DNA from: Pedobacter westerhofensis
Lineage (GTDB): Bacteria > Bacteroidota > Bacteroidia > Sphingobacteriales > Sphingobacteriaceae
Assembly: GCF_900182595.1 (NCBI RefSeq)
Contig: NZ_FXTN01000005.1
Coordinates: 401,050-465,049, forward strand
DNA: 64,000 nucleotides
Direction: 5' to 3'
Made by a program: the position numbers and the translations under genes. The stretch's first letter is position 1. Each line of letters opens with the position of its first letter. Of the stretch, positions 26,082 to 35,199 are shown in pieces. Under the pieces are notes generated by a model that searched no databases, was not told the DNA's origin, and saw nothing but the letters and a program-made list of their open reading frames with translations.

Positions 26082-27718
26082 GCCAGGTATTTTCCTACAA
26101 TCGGCATCCTGCGGCCCATTCCAAAAGCTTTTGGTGAAACCCGCAGGATAGGCGGTGTCTGGTATCTTTTAAACTCCGCCCCGTTCACCAGTTTCAAAAT
26201 TCTTTTGACTATCGCTTCGTCATAGCCCTGCGCAATGATTGCAGCAGAACTTTTCTTCAGCTCGATAAACTGGTACAGGATCGCATCCAAGGTGTCATAG
26301 TCAGGAAGAGAATCAGAATCCTTCTGTCCCGGCCTGAGTTCGGCAGATGGTGGTTTAACGATGGTATTCTCGGGAATCACCTCGCAGTCTTTATTGATAT
26401 AATGGGCAAGCTGGTAAATCTGTGTTTTGTAGACGTCACCAATTACCCCTATCGCACCGCACATATCTCCATACAGCGTACCGTAACCTACGGCACACTC
26501 ACTTTTATTTGAAGTATTCAGCAGGATATAGCCAAACTTATTGGACATCGCCATCACCACAATGCCTCTGCTCCGCGCCTGGATATTCTCTTCGGTCAGA
26601 TTAAAGGAAAGTCCTTCAAAAGCATGGGCAAGCATGCTGTCAAACGCATCTGCCGCTTCCTTGATGGCGATGATCTCGTGTTTGCAGCCAAAGTTTTCTA
26701 CCAGGTCCAGCGCATCCCTGATCGAATGGTCTGACGAGTATTTGGAGGGCATCAGTACCGCCATCACATTTTCAGGCCCAAGGGCCCGGCAGGCCAGTGC
26801 ACAAACAATTGCAGAATCGATACCACCGGAAAGGCCCAGGACCGCTTTTGAAAAGCCAGACTTGCCAAAATAATCTTTTATGCCAAGCACCAGCGCATCA
26901 TGGATCTGTGCGATATCAGATGACTCTGCATGTGCAACCGGGGCATAACCTTCAAATGTACCATTAGCAAGCGTATACGTCTTTAAATGCTCTTTAAAAT
27001 AAGGCATTTCATCCAGCAGCTGCCCTTCATTGTTATAAGCCAGAGAGCCCCCGTCAAATATAATTTCTGTTTGTGCCCCTACCTGGTTTACATAAAGCAA
27101 TGGCAATTTATACTTTTTTGCATTATCTGACAAAACCACCATTCGCGCATCATCATGTTCATAAGAAAATGGCGAGGCTGCAATATTGATCATCACATCC
27201 GGATTTTGCGTAATCAGCACATCCATCGGATTGGAAATATACAGAGGGTTATTATTAATGTTCCAGAGGTCCTCACAGATCGTTAGGGCAATCCTGGTCC
27301 CTTTAAAATCGATACATTCAAAAGCTGTAGCAGGCTCAAAATAACGGTACTCATCAAAAATATCATAATTGGGCAGCAGCGCTTTTTTCACTGTTGCTTT
27401 AACCTCGCCCTCTTCAATAAAGTAAGCGGCATTATACAGGTCTTTACCGGCAACAGCCTCATTTTTTACGGGCAGGCCGATAATACAGGCGATGCCTTTA
27501 CAGTGCGATGCAATTTCCTTCGCTGCATCTTCGCATAAGGCAATGAACTCCTCAAACTCCAGGAAATCGCGCGGCGGATATCCGCAAACTGCCAGTTCTG
27601 CAAACACGACCAGGTCGGCACCACCAGCTTTTGCCAGGGCAATATGATCGATGATTTTTTTCGTGTTGTATTCGAAATTACCGATGTGGTAATTGAGCTG
27701 CGCTAATGCTATCTTCAT
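26078..27718 (-). CDS. nadE: glutamine-dependent NAD+ synthetase
   Basis: A 546-residue two-domain enzyme that makes NAD+ from deamido-NAD+, ATP and glutamine. The N-terminal nitrilase-type glutaminase has glutamate in VFAELAVCGYPPRDF, lysine in KKALLPNYDIFDEYRYF and cysteine in LTICEDLWN. The C-terminal synthetase has the PP-loop LGLSGGIDSAIVCALA (about 297) and GYGTLYGDMCGAIG. Length is normal for the glutamine-dependent form. The upstream outer-membrane protein gene ends 6 bases before its start, so they share a transcript, and gldB lies just beyond; nadE near gldB is a known Bacteroidota arrangement. Confidence 0.97.
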   Translation of the reverse strand: MKIALAQLNYHIGNFEYNTKKIIDHIALAKAGGADLVVFAELAVCGYPPRDFLEFEEFIALCEDAAKEIASHCKGIACIIGLPVKNEAVAGKDLYNAAYFIEEGEVKATVKKALLPNYDIFDEYRYFEPATAFECIDFKGTRIALTICEDLWNINNNPLYISNPMDVLITQNPDVMINIAASPFSYEHDDARMVVLSDNAKKYKLPLLYVNQVGAQTEIIFDGGSLAYNNEGQLLDEMPYFKEHLKTYTLANGTFEGYAPVAHAESSDIAQIHDALVLGIKDYFGKSGFSKAVLGLSGGIDSAIVCALACRALGPENVMAVLMPSKYSSDHSIRDALDLVENFGCKHEIIAIKEAADAFDSMLAHAFEGLSFNLTEENIQARSRGIVVMAMSNKFGYILLNTSNKSECAVGYGTLYGDMCGAIGVIGDVYKTQIYQLAHYINKDCEVIPENTIVKPPSAELRPGQKDSDSLPDYDTLDAILYQFIELKKSSAAIIAQGYDEAIVKRILKLVNGAEFKRYQTPPILRVSPKAFGMGRRMPIVGKYLA

Positions 27719-27724
27719 GATCTG

Positions 27725-28399
27725 CTAAAAGAAAACTCCAAAATTTATACCTACAAAGTGGTTTTTTACACTTCTGCTTTTATCATCAGAGATATCAGTA
27801 AATCCGTTATTGAAAGTAAGCCCGGTGGTTACGCTGGTATGCCCTGCGATATCATATTCAATTCCCCCGCCAATGATCAGACCGGCACGGTAAAAATTGA
27901 TATCTTTTTTGATATGCTCCCCGTCTACGATCCTGGTATTGTTTACTGATACGTTTTGTTTTGCACCAATATTAAAGTCATTGGACAAACCAAACTGCCC
28001 GTACCAGCGTACCAGTCCGATTTTGTCAGTCTTCAGTTTCAGGGTTAGCGGAATTTCTACGTACTGCAGCATATATTTCAGTTCATATGCCGTAGGGTTT
28101 GGATATTTCACCGCATCATAATACGGTCGTGGGTTAATCTCAGTGGTTTTGCCATTGATACTGGTGATCGTTAAGCCGGTAGAAAAGCTGTAGTTCTCAG
28201 CAAAATCGAAGTCGGCCAGCAAGCCATAGGCAAAACCCAGGTTCACACCATTGCTGGTCCCTGTTTCCGGCTTTGCCCAGCCGATCGTTGGATATGCTGC
28301 AAGGCCAAGCCTGAAACCATAATAAGGCTCAGGCCCGTTTTGTGCAACAGCGCTGCCTGTGATCATTAAAAATAGAATTCCGGTTAGTAAGTTTTTCAT
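27725..28399 (-). CDS. outer-membrane beta-barrel protein, PorT-like
   Basis: A 224-residue protein with signal peptide (MKNLLTGILFLMITGSAVAQ) and alternating beta-strand pattern through the whole length, ending in a strand that closes with phenylalanine (FVGINFGVFF), the usual signal for outer-membrane insertion. The fold matches the outer-membrane beta-barrel (PorT family) group. Some PorT proteins take part in type IX secretion, but many relatives do not, so a T9SS role is only possible. It is co-directional with nadE and divergent from gldB across about 108 bases. Confidence 0.7.
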   Translation of the reverse strand: MKNLLTGILFLMITGSAVAQNGPEPYYGFRLGLAAYPTIGWAKPETGTSNGVNLGFAYGLLADFDFAENYSFSTGLTITSINGKTTEINPRPYYDAVKYPNPTAYELKYMLQYVEIPLTLKLKTDKIGLVRWYGQFGLSNDFNIGAKQNVSVNNTRIVDGEHIKKDINFYRAGLIIGGGIEYDIAGHTSVTTGLTFNNGFTDISDDKSRSVKNHFVGINFGVFF

Positions 28400-28433
28400 T
28401 AGTTTCTATTGTGTTTAATAGCCATGAAGCTAT

Positions 28434-28470
28434 CATCAGCATTTGTAATATTTATAGTCGAATGCTGATG
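28434..28470. promoter_or_regulatory. inverted repeat between the PorT-like gene and gldB
   Basis: CATCAGCATT at 28434-28443 and AATGCTGATG at 28461-28470 form a perfect 10-bp dyad with a 17-base A/T-rich spacer, in the shared control region of two divergent genes. Possible operator. Confidence 0.4.
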
Positions 28471-28492
28471 ATGGTTTCATCCCTGATCTGTT

Positions 28493-28500
28493 TATATTTG
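28493..28500 (+). promoter_or_regulatory. -7 element of the gldB promoter
   Basis: TATATTTG, exact TAnnTTTG match, ends six bases before the chosen gldB ATG. If used, the transcript would be almost leaderless; it also argues against the longer GTG start at 28411. Confidence 0.45.
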
Positions 28501-28506
28501 TTATCA

Positions 28507-29544
28507 ATGAATGATAACGTAAAGCATCTCCAAATTTATCTAATTTTTCTGTGTGTAGCCTCATTTTTTTCCTGTAAACAGGGAAATAAGCCCGATGTGA
28601 GCGACATAGACCTCGATATTAAAATTGAAAGATTTGACAGGGACCTGTTTACCGGAAAGCAGAAAGACATTGCGCAGACTGATATTTTCCTGCAGAAAAG
28701 ATATGGCGGATTTTATGATGATTATGTGCACCGGATGGTGGGCGACCCTACATATACTGGTGCCGCGGTTTTGGCCACACTCTATAAAGACCAGGCCTAC
28801 ACAGATTTAAGCAAGGATGCCGACAGCGTATTCAAAAACATGGAAGCCCAGGAACAGGGACTTACCGAAACTTTTAAATACATCAGATACTACTATCCCC
28901 AGGTAAAGGTTCCCAAAATCATTGCCTTTGTTTCGGGCTTTGCTGTGCAGACACCTATTGGTGACGACTACATGGGTATCGGGCTGGACATGTTCCTGGG
29001 TAAAAACAGCAGGTTTTACAAGGCTATCGTAAAAAGCGTTCCTTTATATATCTCCCGGAGGTTTAGCCCCGAGTATGTTGTTCCGCGGATAACGGAAACC
29101 TTTGCACGCGAAGAGCTGTTCCCGGCAAGAGATGAAAACCGTTCTTTACTGGCTAAGATGGTAGAGAATGGCAAGATCCTGTATTTTATGGACCAGGTAA
29201 TGGACGATCAGATTCCGGATTCGGTTAAAATAGGCTATACCGCCAAACAATTGGAATGGTGTAAGGCTTATGAAGGAGATATCTGGGCATATTTTATGCA
29301 GAATAACCTGCTTTTTGAAACAGATTTCCAGAAAATACAAATGTACCTGAGCGAAGCGCCATTTACGCCGGGCTTAGGCGAAAACAATGAATCCGCTCCC
29401 AAACTGGGGATCTGGATTGGCTGGCAGATGGTGAGGAAGTACATGGCCGAAAATCCTAAAGTTACCTTACAGCAGCTGATGGCAGATCAGGATGCACAAA
29501 AAATATTGAATGGTGCAAAGTATAAACCAAAAATGGAGCCTTAG
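28507..29544 (+). CDS. gldB: gliding motility lipoprotein GldB
   Basis: A 345-residue lipoprotein. Start ATG 28507 gives a compact signal with lipobox SFFSC (Cys about 22), then DLDIKIERFDRDLF, the usual GldB opening. Further family segments are YGGFYDDYV and FVSGFAVQTPIGDDYMGIGLDMFLG around 150-170, and WIGWQMVRKYM near the end. GldB is needed for gliding in Flavobacterium and is kept in many non-gliding T9SS bacteria; its biochemical role is not settled. The C-terminal half has a zincin-like appearance, but I see no clear HExxH. It is divergent from the nadE unit and followed by a patatin gene. Confidence 0.88.
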   Translation: MNDNVKHLQIYLIFLCVASFFSCKQGNKPDVSDIDLDIKIERFDRDLFTGKQKDIAQTDIFLQKRYGGFYDDYVHRMVGDPTYTGAAVLATLYKDQAYTDLSKDADSVFKNMEAQEQGLTETFKYIRYYYPQVKVPKIIAFVSGFAVQTPIGDDYMGIGLDMFLGKNSRFYKAIVKSVPLYISRRFSPEYVVPRITETFAREELFPARDENRSLLAKMVENGKILYFMDQVMDDQIPDSVKIGYTAKQLEWCKAYEGDIWAYFMQNNLLFETDFQKIQMYLSEAPFTPGLGENNESAPKLGIWIGWQMVRKYMAENPKVTLQQLMADQDAQKILNGAKYKPKMEP

Positions 29545-29592
29545 ATAACGTCAGTTCTCAATAGTAGGTCTTCAGCTCTCAAATTAATCTAA

Positions 29593-30375
29593 ATGAAGAA
29601 AGTAGGAATTGTCCTCTCAGGAGGAGGAATAAGAGGCATTGCACACTTGGGCGTATTGAAAGCACTGATCAATGCAGGTATCACCTTCAGCCATATCAGC
29701 GGCACCAGTGCAGGCTCTATTGTGGGCGCTTTTTATGCTGCCGGAATAGATCCGGAGGAAGGGCTGGAGATCTTTATGAAAACAAAACTGCTGCGCTTTA
29801 TCAGGCCGGCAGTGGGTTCCCTGGGCCTGATCGGAATAGAGCATACCTCCAATCTGCTGAAAACCTTTTTTCCTGAGGATAAGATAGAAAAGCTCAAAAT
29901 CCCGCTCACGATAGCGGCGACAAATTTTAGCGAGGGGAATCTGGTTTATTTTTCAAAAGGGCCGCTGATCAGGGCCATCCAGGCTTCATGCTGCCTGCCC
30001 GGGATATTCAGGCCGATCATGATCGACAACCAAATGTATGTTGATGGCGGGATCCTCAATAACTTTCCCGTGGAACCTTTGCTGAACAACTGTGATTTTA
30101 TCATTGGTTCATCCTGCAATCACCTGAGACCGGTAAGCAGCATCACAAATATCTCCACACTGATGTCAAGGGCAGGACTGATGACGGTTAATAAAGACAT
30201 GGAGCAGAAATCGGCTTTCTGCAATCTTCTGATAGAACCTAAAGGTATGGGAGAAATCAGCACTTTTGATATGAAAAAAGCTGAAACCATTTACTGGCTG
30301 GCTTATGAGGAAACACTGAAAACGATCAAAAATCATACGCAGTTCCAGGAACTGCTAAAAGAGAATGCGTCTTAA
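29593..30375 (+). CDS. patatin-like phospholipase
   Basis: A 260-residue protein with a complete patatin domain: oxyanion loop GGGIRGIAHLGV at residue 10, nucleophile elbow GTSAGS (serine about 39) and catalytic aspartate in DGGILNNFP (about 155). Patatins hydrolyse acyl esters of phospholipids or neutral lipids. No signal peptide is present, so it is probably cytoplasmic or membrane-associated on the inside. It follows gldB by 48 bases and overlaps the convergent comB gene by four bases. Confidence 0.92.
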   Translation: MKKVGIVLSGGGIRGIAHLGVLKALINAGITFSHISGTSAGSIVGAFYAAGIDPEEGLEIFMKTKLLRFIRPAVGSLGLIGIEHTSNLLKTFFPEDKIEKLKIPLTIAATNFSEGNLVYFSKGPLIRAIQASCCLPGIFRPIMIDNQMYVDGGILNNFPVEPLLNNCDFIIGSSCNHLRPVSSITNISTLMSRAGLMTVNKDMEQKSAFCNLLIEPKGMGEISTFDMKKAETIYWLAYEETLKTIKNHTQFQELLKENAS

Positions 30376-31088
30376 ATACCTTTCAGCGCAACCAGGTTAT
30401 CACCTTCAAGTACAGGAATGGCTTCACAGATGTTGAGCTGAAGACAGAACTTGATATCCTCCTCGATATTCAGCGCCATCATACGGTGGCTATGAGCAGA
30501 TTTACCTACATAGGCCCGCAGGTTATCTTTAGCCATGGAGTACAGATCTTCTGCGGCCACACCGGCATCATCAAAATCTGTGAACAGCGGGCGCAGTTCA
30601 TGTACCACAGCTCCGGCAAAGATCGTATCCTCCAGATTAAACTGGTCTTTCCAGCCCGCACAAAGCAGCAATACATCCTTATCCTGGGTTTTTAGCCAGT
30701 TGCACAAAGCCTGAAGGTTTAGAAAGGAACCAATCACCACCTGACTTGCTTTTCTTGCCAGGTGCAGCGCTTTGGTACCATTTGTAGTGGTTAACACCAC
30801 GGTTTTACCTGCCACTTTATCAGCTGTATAAGAAAATGGGGAATTGCCAAAGTTATAGCCTTCAACTACTTCCCCATTTCGTTCTGCCGCCAGTAAATAT
30901 CCCCTGTCTGCATAATTCAGGCAATCCTCTACCTGCGCCACCGGAATAATAGCCTCTGCCCCGTTGTCTATTCCATATACGATGGATGAGGTTGCTCTCA
31001 GGATATCAATAACGACAACAATACTTTCTTCTATCGCGTATAAATCTATGAGAGCGGGGGTAAGGCAAACTTCTATTTTTCTGGGCAT
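30372..31088 (-). CDS. comB: 2-phosphosulfolactate phosphatase family (ComB)
   Basis: A 238-residue protein of the ComB family. Conserved pieces are VVIDILRATSSIVYGIDNGA near residue 25, VLTTTNGTKALHLA around 95 and LLCAGWKDQFNLEDTIFAGA around 145. In methanogens ComB dephosphorylates phosphosulfolactate on the way to coenzyme M. Bacteroidota do not make coenzyme M, so here the product may go to another sulfonate, for example sulfonolipids; that is inference. Immediately upstream lies gcvT, 29 bases away. Confidence 0.88.
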   Translation of the reverse strand: MPRKIEVCLTPALIDLYAIEESIVVVIDILRATSSIVYGIDNGAEAIIPVAQVEDCLNYADRGYLLAAERNGEVVEGYNFGNSPFSYTADKVAGKTVVLTTTNGTKALHLARKASQVVIGSFLNLQALCNWLKTQDKDVLLLCAGWKDQFNLEDTIFAGAVVHELRPLFTDFDDAGVAAEDLYSMAKDNLRAYVGKSAHSHRMMALNIEEDIKFCLQLNICEAIPVLEGDNLVALKGI

Positions 31089-31117
31089 ATCAGGCGGGGA
31101 TCGGAAACTACGTTGGT

Positions 31118-32197
31118 TTATTTAAAAAAAGGGAATTTTACTACTTTGGCTTTAATATTATTGTTACGGATGCTGATATAGATTTCAGCTCCTTCTTTTG
31201 CATTTTCTTTGCTTACATAACCCATTCCTATGGCTTTCTGCAGGGAAGGCGACTGAGTACCGGATGTTACTTTTCCGATTACATTTCCTTCTGCATCCAC
31301 GATCTCATAATCATGGCGCGGGATACCGCGGTCGATCATCTCGAAACCAATCAGCCTGCGTTTTACACCGGCTTCCTTTTCTGCCAGTAAGGCTTCAGAA
31401 TTTGTAAATGGTTTGGTGAATTTGGTGACCCATCCCAAACCGGCTTCAATGGGAGAAGTGGTATCGTCGATATCGTTGCCATACAGGCAGAAGCCCATTT
31501 CAAGGCGCAGGGTATCACGGGCACCTAAACCTATTGGTTTAATGTTAAACGCAGCACCTGCTTCGAAAACAGCATTCCAGATCGTTTCTGCATGCGCATT
31601 GTCGCAGTAGATCTCAAATCCGCCCGCACCTGTATATCCTGTAGCAGAAACCACCACATTTTCCACACCGGCAAAAACACCTTTGGTGAAAGTATAATAT
31701 TCCATCGAAGCAAGGTCGATATCCGTCAGGCTTTGCAGCGCTTCGGCAGCCTTTGGCCCCTGAACGGCTAACAGTGAAGTCTGATCAGAGATATTGTGCA
31801 TCTCTACTCCTTTGGTATTAAATTTACTGATCCAGTTCCAGTCTTTCTCGATATTGGAAGCATTCACGACCAGCATATATGTTTTCTCATCTATCCTGTA
31901 AACGAGCAGGTCGTCTACAATCCCGCCCTCTTCGTTTGGAAGATAAGCGTACTGAACTTTACCGTCATATAATTTCGAAGCATCATTACTAATTACGCGC
32001 TGGATCAGGTCAAGGGCATTTTCACCTTTAAGGATGAATTCGCCCATATGGCTTACATCAAAAACACCTACAGCTTTTCTTACTGTAGCATGTTCTGCAT
32101 TAATGCCTTCATACTGAACTGGCATATTGTATCCTGCAAATGGTACCATCTTGGCACCCAAAGAAATGTGTTTGTCTGTTAATGCGGTATTATTCAT
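31118..32197 (-). CDS. gcvT: glycine cleavage system T protein (aminomethyltransferase)
   Basis: A 359-residue cytoplasmic enzyme that moves the aminomethyl carbon from H-protein lipoamide to tetrahydrofolate and frees ammonia. Family motifs are [15 protein letters not shown] at residue 17, [11 protein letters not shown] around 45, [11 protein letters not shown] around 190 with folate contacts, [18 protein letters not shown] around 225 and the C-terminal [10 protein letters not shown]. Length is standard. Other glycine cleavage genes are not nearby, common in this phylum. Confidence 0.97.
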   Translation of the reverse strand: MNNTALTDKHISLGAKMVPFAGYNMPVQYEGINAEHATVRKAVGVFDVSHMGEFILKGENALDLIQRVISNDASKLYDGKVQYAYLPNEEGGIVDDLLVYRIDEKTYMLVVNASNIEKDWNWISKFNTKGVEMHNISDQTSLLAVQGPKAAEALQSLTDIDLASMEYYTFTKGVFAGVENVVVSATGYTGAGGFEIYCDNAHAETIWNAVFEAGAAFNIKPIGLGARDTLRLEMGFCLYGNDIDDTTSPIEAGLGWVTKFTKPFTNSEALLAEKEAGVKRRLIGFEMIDRGIPRHDYEIVDAEGNVIGKVTSGTQSPSLQKAIGMGYVSKENAKEGAEIYISIRNNNIKAKVVKFPFFK

Positions 32198-32219
32198 GCG
32201 CTAGTGGTTAGATTTTGGG

Positions 32220-32227
32220 CAAAAGTA
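32220..32227 (-). promoter_or_regulatory. -7 element of the gcvT promoter
   Basis: Minus strand TACTTTTG fits TAnnTTTG and lies 22 bases ahead of the gcvT ATG. Confidence 0.4.
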
Positions 32228-32235
32228 CATATTTT

Positions 32236-33438
32236 TTATCCATTTACTAACCGCTCGTATACATTGAGCATCCTTTCAGAAACCGTGATCAGGTTATGAT
32301 CGCGCTCCACTGTTTTACGCGCATTCTCGCCGATCTCGCGCCACCTGTTGGGGTGGGTAATGCACTGCAGGATACAGCGGTAAAATTCATCTGGCGTATT
32401 TGCAATCAGGATGTCCTTTCCGTTTTCGCAATTCAGTCCTTCTGCCGCATAGGTAGTAGCGATCACACATTTTTTCATGGCCATTCCTTCGATGATCTTT
32501 ACCCGCATCCCGCTGCCGGAAAGCAGGGGCACAATCATAATGGCTTTGGAGTTCATGAATTCTACGGCATCAAATATTTCTCCTTCTACCACAAGGTTGT
32601 CGGAATCATAATCATAGAAATGCTGCTGCATGCTCTTGCCCGCAATATAAAAGCGCAGCTCACTGTTGAGCTTCTCTATATCCGGCCAGATCTCTTCGAT
32701 AAACCACTCCAGCCCCTCTTTATTTGGCCGGTAATCCATTGCACCGAGATGGAACAGCGTAGGAAAGCTTGTTTTTTTTGGGTCTACCACATATTTTTCA
32801 AAGTCCAGCGCCACCGGAAAAACATCGAGGCAGGTTTCGCAGCCAAAATGCAGGATCGCCTGGCGGTCGGGCTCACTGATCGCAAAGATCTGGTGAAAGC
32901 GGTTGATCTGCTCGGTTTCATATTCCCTGAGCCGGCGGGCCAGGAACTGCAGGTATTTGCGCCTGGGGGTAAAGCGCTCGGAATTGGCCAGTCGCTCCCA
33001 AACGTCAAAAACAATATTGTGCGCACGGTAGATCAGCTTGGCCTTGCTGTTGTTCTTCACCACATCGAGGTAAGGCACTACAAACAGTCCTTCAAACTGG
33101 ATGATATCAAACTCTGTTTCGCGCAGGATATTTTCCAGAAGCTTGGCAGCATCTTCATCAAAGAAGCGTGATACATTGTAAGACTCGTTGGAAAAGATAT
33201 TGAAAAATGCGCCCCAGAGATTGACCTCGGTATCCAGGTCCCAGGAGTGGAATTTGATCTTTTCAAATACGGGGTCATAGATATCATCTACATCTACCCT
33301 GTGTTTATTGGTGTTAATACTGAACAAAGTGATATCCACGCCCACATTGAGCAGGCCCTTAATAGTGTTGTACACTACAATCGGGTAGCCGCTGTTGGGC
33401 GGAAATGGAACACGGTTACTGAGTATTAACGTTTTCAA
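32236..33438 (-). CDS. GT4-type glycosyltransferase
   Basis: A 400-residue GT-B-fold protein. The N-terminal domain opens LILSNRVPFPPNSGYPIVVY, typical of GT4 enzymes; the C-terminal domain holds FHLGAMDYRPNKEGLEWF and the nucleotide-sugar region VPLLSGSGMRVKIIEGMAM with its E-x7-E-like glutamates. It has no transmembrane segment. Substrate unknown; surface polysaccharide or glycoprotein synthesis is plausible given a GT2 enzyme nearby. The only start in frame is a TTG at 33438; I found no in-frame ATG upstream, so either TTG is used or translation begins at an inner codon. It follows rnhB by about 17 bases. Confidence 0.85.
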   Translation of the reverse strand: MKTLILSNRVPFPPNSGYPIVVYNTIKGLLNVGVDITLFSINTNKHRVDVDDIYDPVFEKIKFHSWDLDTEVNLWGAFFNIFSNESYNVSRFFDEDAAKLLENILRETEFDIIQFEGLFVVPYLDVVKNNSKAKLIYRAHNIVFDVWERLANSERFTPRRKYLQFLARRLREYETEQINRFHQIFAISEPDRQAILHFGCETCLDVFPVALDFEKYVVDPKKTSFPTLFHLGAMDYRPNKEGLEWFIEEIWPDIEKLNSELRFYIAGKSMQQHFYDYDSDNLVVEGEIFDAVEFMNSKAIMIVPLLSGSGMRVKIIEGMAMKKCVIATTYAAEGLNCENGKDILIANTPDEFYRCILQCITHPNRWREIGENARKTVERDHNLITVSERMLNVYERLVNG

Positions 33439-33455
33439 TAAGGTGAAAATACAAA

Positions 33456-34067
33456 TTATAGCTCATTATCTGCAACGAAAAGAAGATCAGGATCACTGAT
33501 GCTAAAAGTTTTACGGTGATATGGTGAAAGCCCGTGCAATATTGCTGCAGAGCGGTGCACTTTTGTTGGATATCCTTTATTCGTCTTCCATTCGTAATGC
33601 GGGTATTCATCAGCCAGGTTGTCCATAAATTCGTCGCGGTGTGTTTTCGCCAGGATGGAAGCGGCAGCGATATTGAGATATTTGCCGTCGCCTTTAATAA
33701 TGCAGCTATGCGGAATATCAGGATAAGCTTTAAAACGGTTGCCGTCGATACTTAAATACCGGGGCTGAACGCTCAGTTTTTCTATCGCCCTGTGCATCGC
33801 CAGGAAGGAGGCGTTCAGGATATTGATCTCATCGATCTCGTGATTGTCTACTGAGGCTACCGACCAGGCAATGGCTTCGCGCTCTATGATCAGCCTCAAT
33901 GCTGCGCGCTGGTTGTGTGTCAGCTTTTTGGAGTCGTTCAGCTCTCCTGCTGCAAAATCAGGTGGCAGGATTACTGCGGCAGCGTATACCGGTCCTGCAA
34001 GGCAGCCCCTGCCCGCTTCATCACAGCCGGCCTCTATATGTTCCAGTTGAAAACAGTTCAATAACAT
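33456..34067 (-). CDS. rnhB: ribonuclease HII
   Basis: A 203-residue cytoplasmic nuclease that cuts RNA in RNA/DNA hybrids and removes misincorporated ribonucleotides. The metal-binding active site begins with [20 protein letters not shown] (DExGRG, residues about 13-20); the second acidic residues lie in YLSIDGNRF and [13 protein letters not shown]. Length is typical. It sits inside a run of minus-strand genes between the OppC-like permease and the GT4 gene. Confidence 0.96.
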   Translation of the reverse strand: MLLNCFQLEHIEAGCDEAGRGCLAGPVYAAAVILPPDFAAGELNDSKKLTHNQRAALRLIIEREAIAWSVASVDNHEIDEINILNASFLAMHRAIEKLSVQPRYLSIDGNRFKAYPDIPHSCIIKGDGKYLNIAAASILAKTHRDEFMDNLADEYPHYEWKTNKGYPTKVHRSAAILHGLSPYHRKTFSISDPDLLFVADNEL

Positions 34068-34089
34068 GGCACTAATTTAGGAAAAAAAA

Positions 34090-35199
34090 CTAAACCGTAA
34101 TATTCTGGGCTTTGATATCAAAGGCATCGCGGAGCCCGATTGCCATCAGGTTGAAGGCGTAAACAGTCAGCATAATGGCCATTCCGGGCAGAATAGCCAG
34201 ATAAGCGGCATCCATGACGATATAGCCATAATTCTCCTGGATCATACTTCCCCAGCTGGGCATGGGCGGCTGTGCGCCAAAGCCAAGAAAGCTTAAGCCT
34301 GTTTCAAGCAGGATGGCCGAAGCAAAATTTGCCGAGGCGATCACGAGCACAGGGCCTGCAATATTGGGAAGGATATGTTTGAGTAAAATGCGCTGCGTGG
34401 GAAATCCCAGTGCCCTGGCAGCCTCTACAAATTCAGCCTCTTTAATCGCCATCACCTGTCCGCGTACCAGTCGGGCAACATCTACCCAGGTAGACAAGCC
34501 TACCGCAATAAATATCTGCCAGAAACCCTTTCCGAGGGCAAATGAAATCGCAATCACCAGCAGCAGGGAGGGCAGCGACCAGATCACGTTCATCAGCCAG
34601 CTGATCGCGGTATCTGTAAAGCCGCCAAAATAGCCGGCCAGTGCGCCAAGGCTTACACCGATACTCATAGAAATGATTACCGCGATCAAACCTACCGACA
34701 GTGAAACCCGGACACCCAGGATGAGCCTGCTGAGCAGGTCCCTGCCGTAGCCATCGGTTCCCAGCAGAAAGGTCTGCCGGTAGATATGCCGACGGATAAA
34801 TTCTTCGGTACTGCCTTTTATCTGATAACTGCTTTCCGCAGATTCTTCATCGTCACCAATATATTCTTTCACATAGATCCTGTTGCCGGCTATCCTGTAC
34901 CCGGTAATTGGAATACTCTTTATCCCGGATTCCTGCCCGTAGAGCATCTTTTCAAAAAGACCAACCTGCGCAACACTATCCTTGGTACTTACTACCAGGA
35001 ACTGGAAGCTGCGCCCCGGTTTTTTATTGCTGAGCTGCAGGTGCATTGAATTGGCCATCGGCGTTTGATCGGGCGTCAGCACATAGCCCAGAATGCCCAT
35101 CATCAGCAGCAGTATGATAAAGATCAGTCCGCCCAGTGCGGGTTTATTTCTTTTAAACCGCAGCCATATCTTTCTCGCAGGACTATTGCTTTTCTCCAT
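34090..35199 (-). CDS. OppC/DppC-type ABC transporter permease
   Basis: A 369-residue inner-membrane permease. The first helix (LGGLIFIILLLMMGILGYVL) matches the OppC N-terminal segment, followed by a periplasmic stretch of about 100 residues and five further helices; the cytoplasmic EAA loop is EAARALGFPTQRILLKHILP (about 250), which docks to the ATPase. TDGYGRDLLSRLILGVRVS is typical of the family. Peptide or nickel import would need an OppB partner, two ATPases and a binding protein, and none is nearby. Its start overlaps the GT2 stop by one base, so it is translated from the same message as membrane glycan genes. Confidence 0.88.
   Translation of the reverse strand: MEKSNSPARKIWLRFKRNKPALGGLIFIILLLMMGILGYVLTPDQTPMANSMHLQLSNKKPGRSFQFLVVSTKDSVAQVGLFEKMLYGQESGIKSIPITGYRIAGNRIYVKEYIGDDEESAESSYQIKGSTEEFIRRHIYRQTFLLGTDGYGRDLLSRLILGVRVSLSVGLIAVIISMSIGVSLGALAGYFGGFTDTAISWLMNVIWSLPSLLLVIAISFALGKGFWQIFIAVGLSTWVDVARLVRGQVMAIKEAEFVEAARALGFPTQRILLKHILPNIAGPVLVIASANFASAILLETGLSFLGFGAQPPMPSWGSMIQENYGYIVMDAAYLAILPGMAIMLTVYAFNLMAIGLRDAFDIKAQNITV

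Noticed and set aside
32296..33171. 291-codon plus-strand open frame opposite the GT4 gene
   Set aside because: Antisense shadow of a well-supported glycosyltransferase; no family resemblance.
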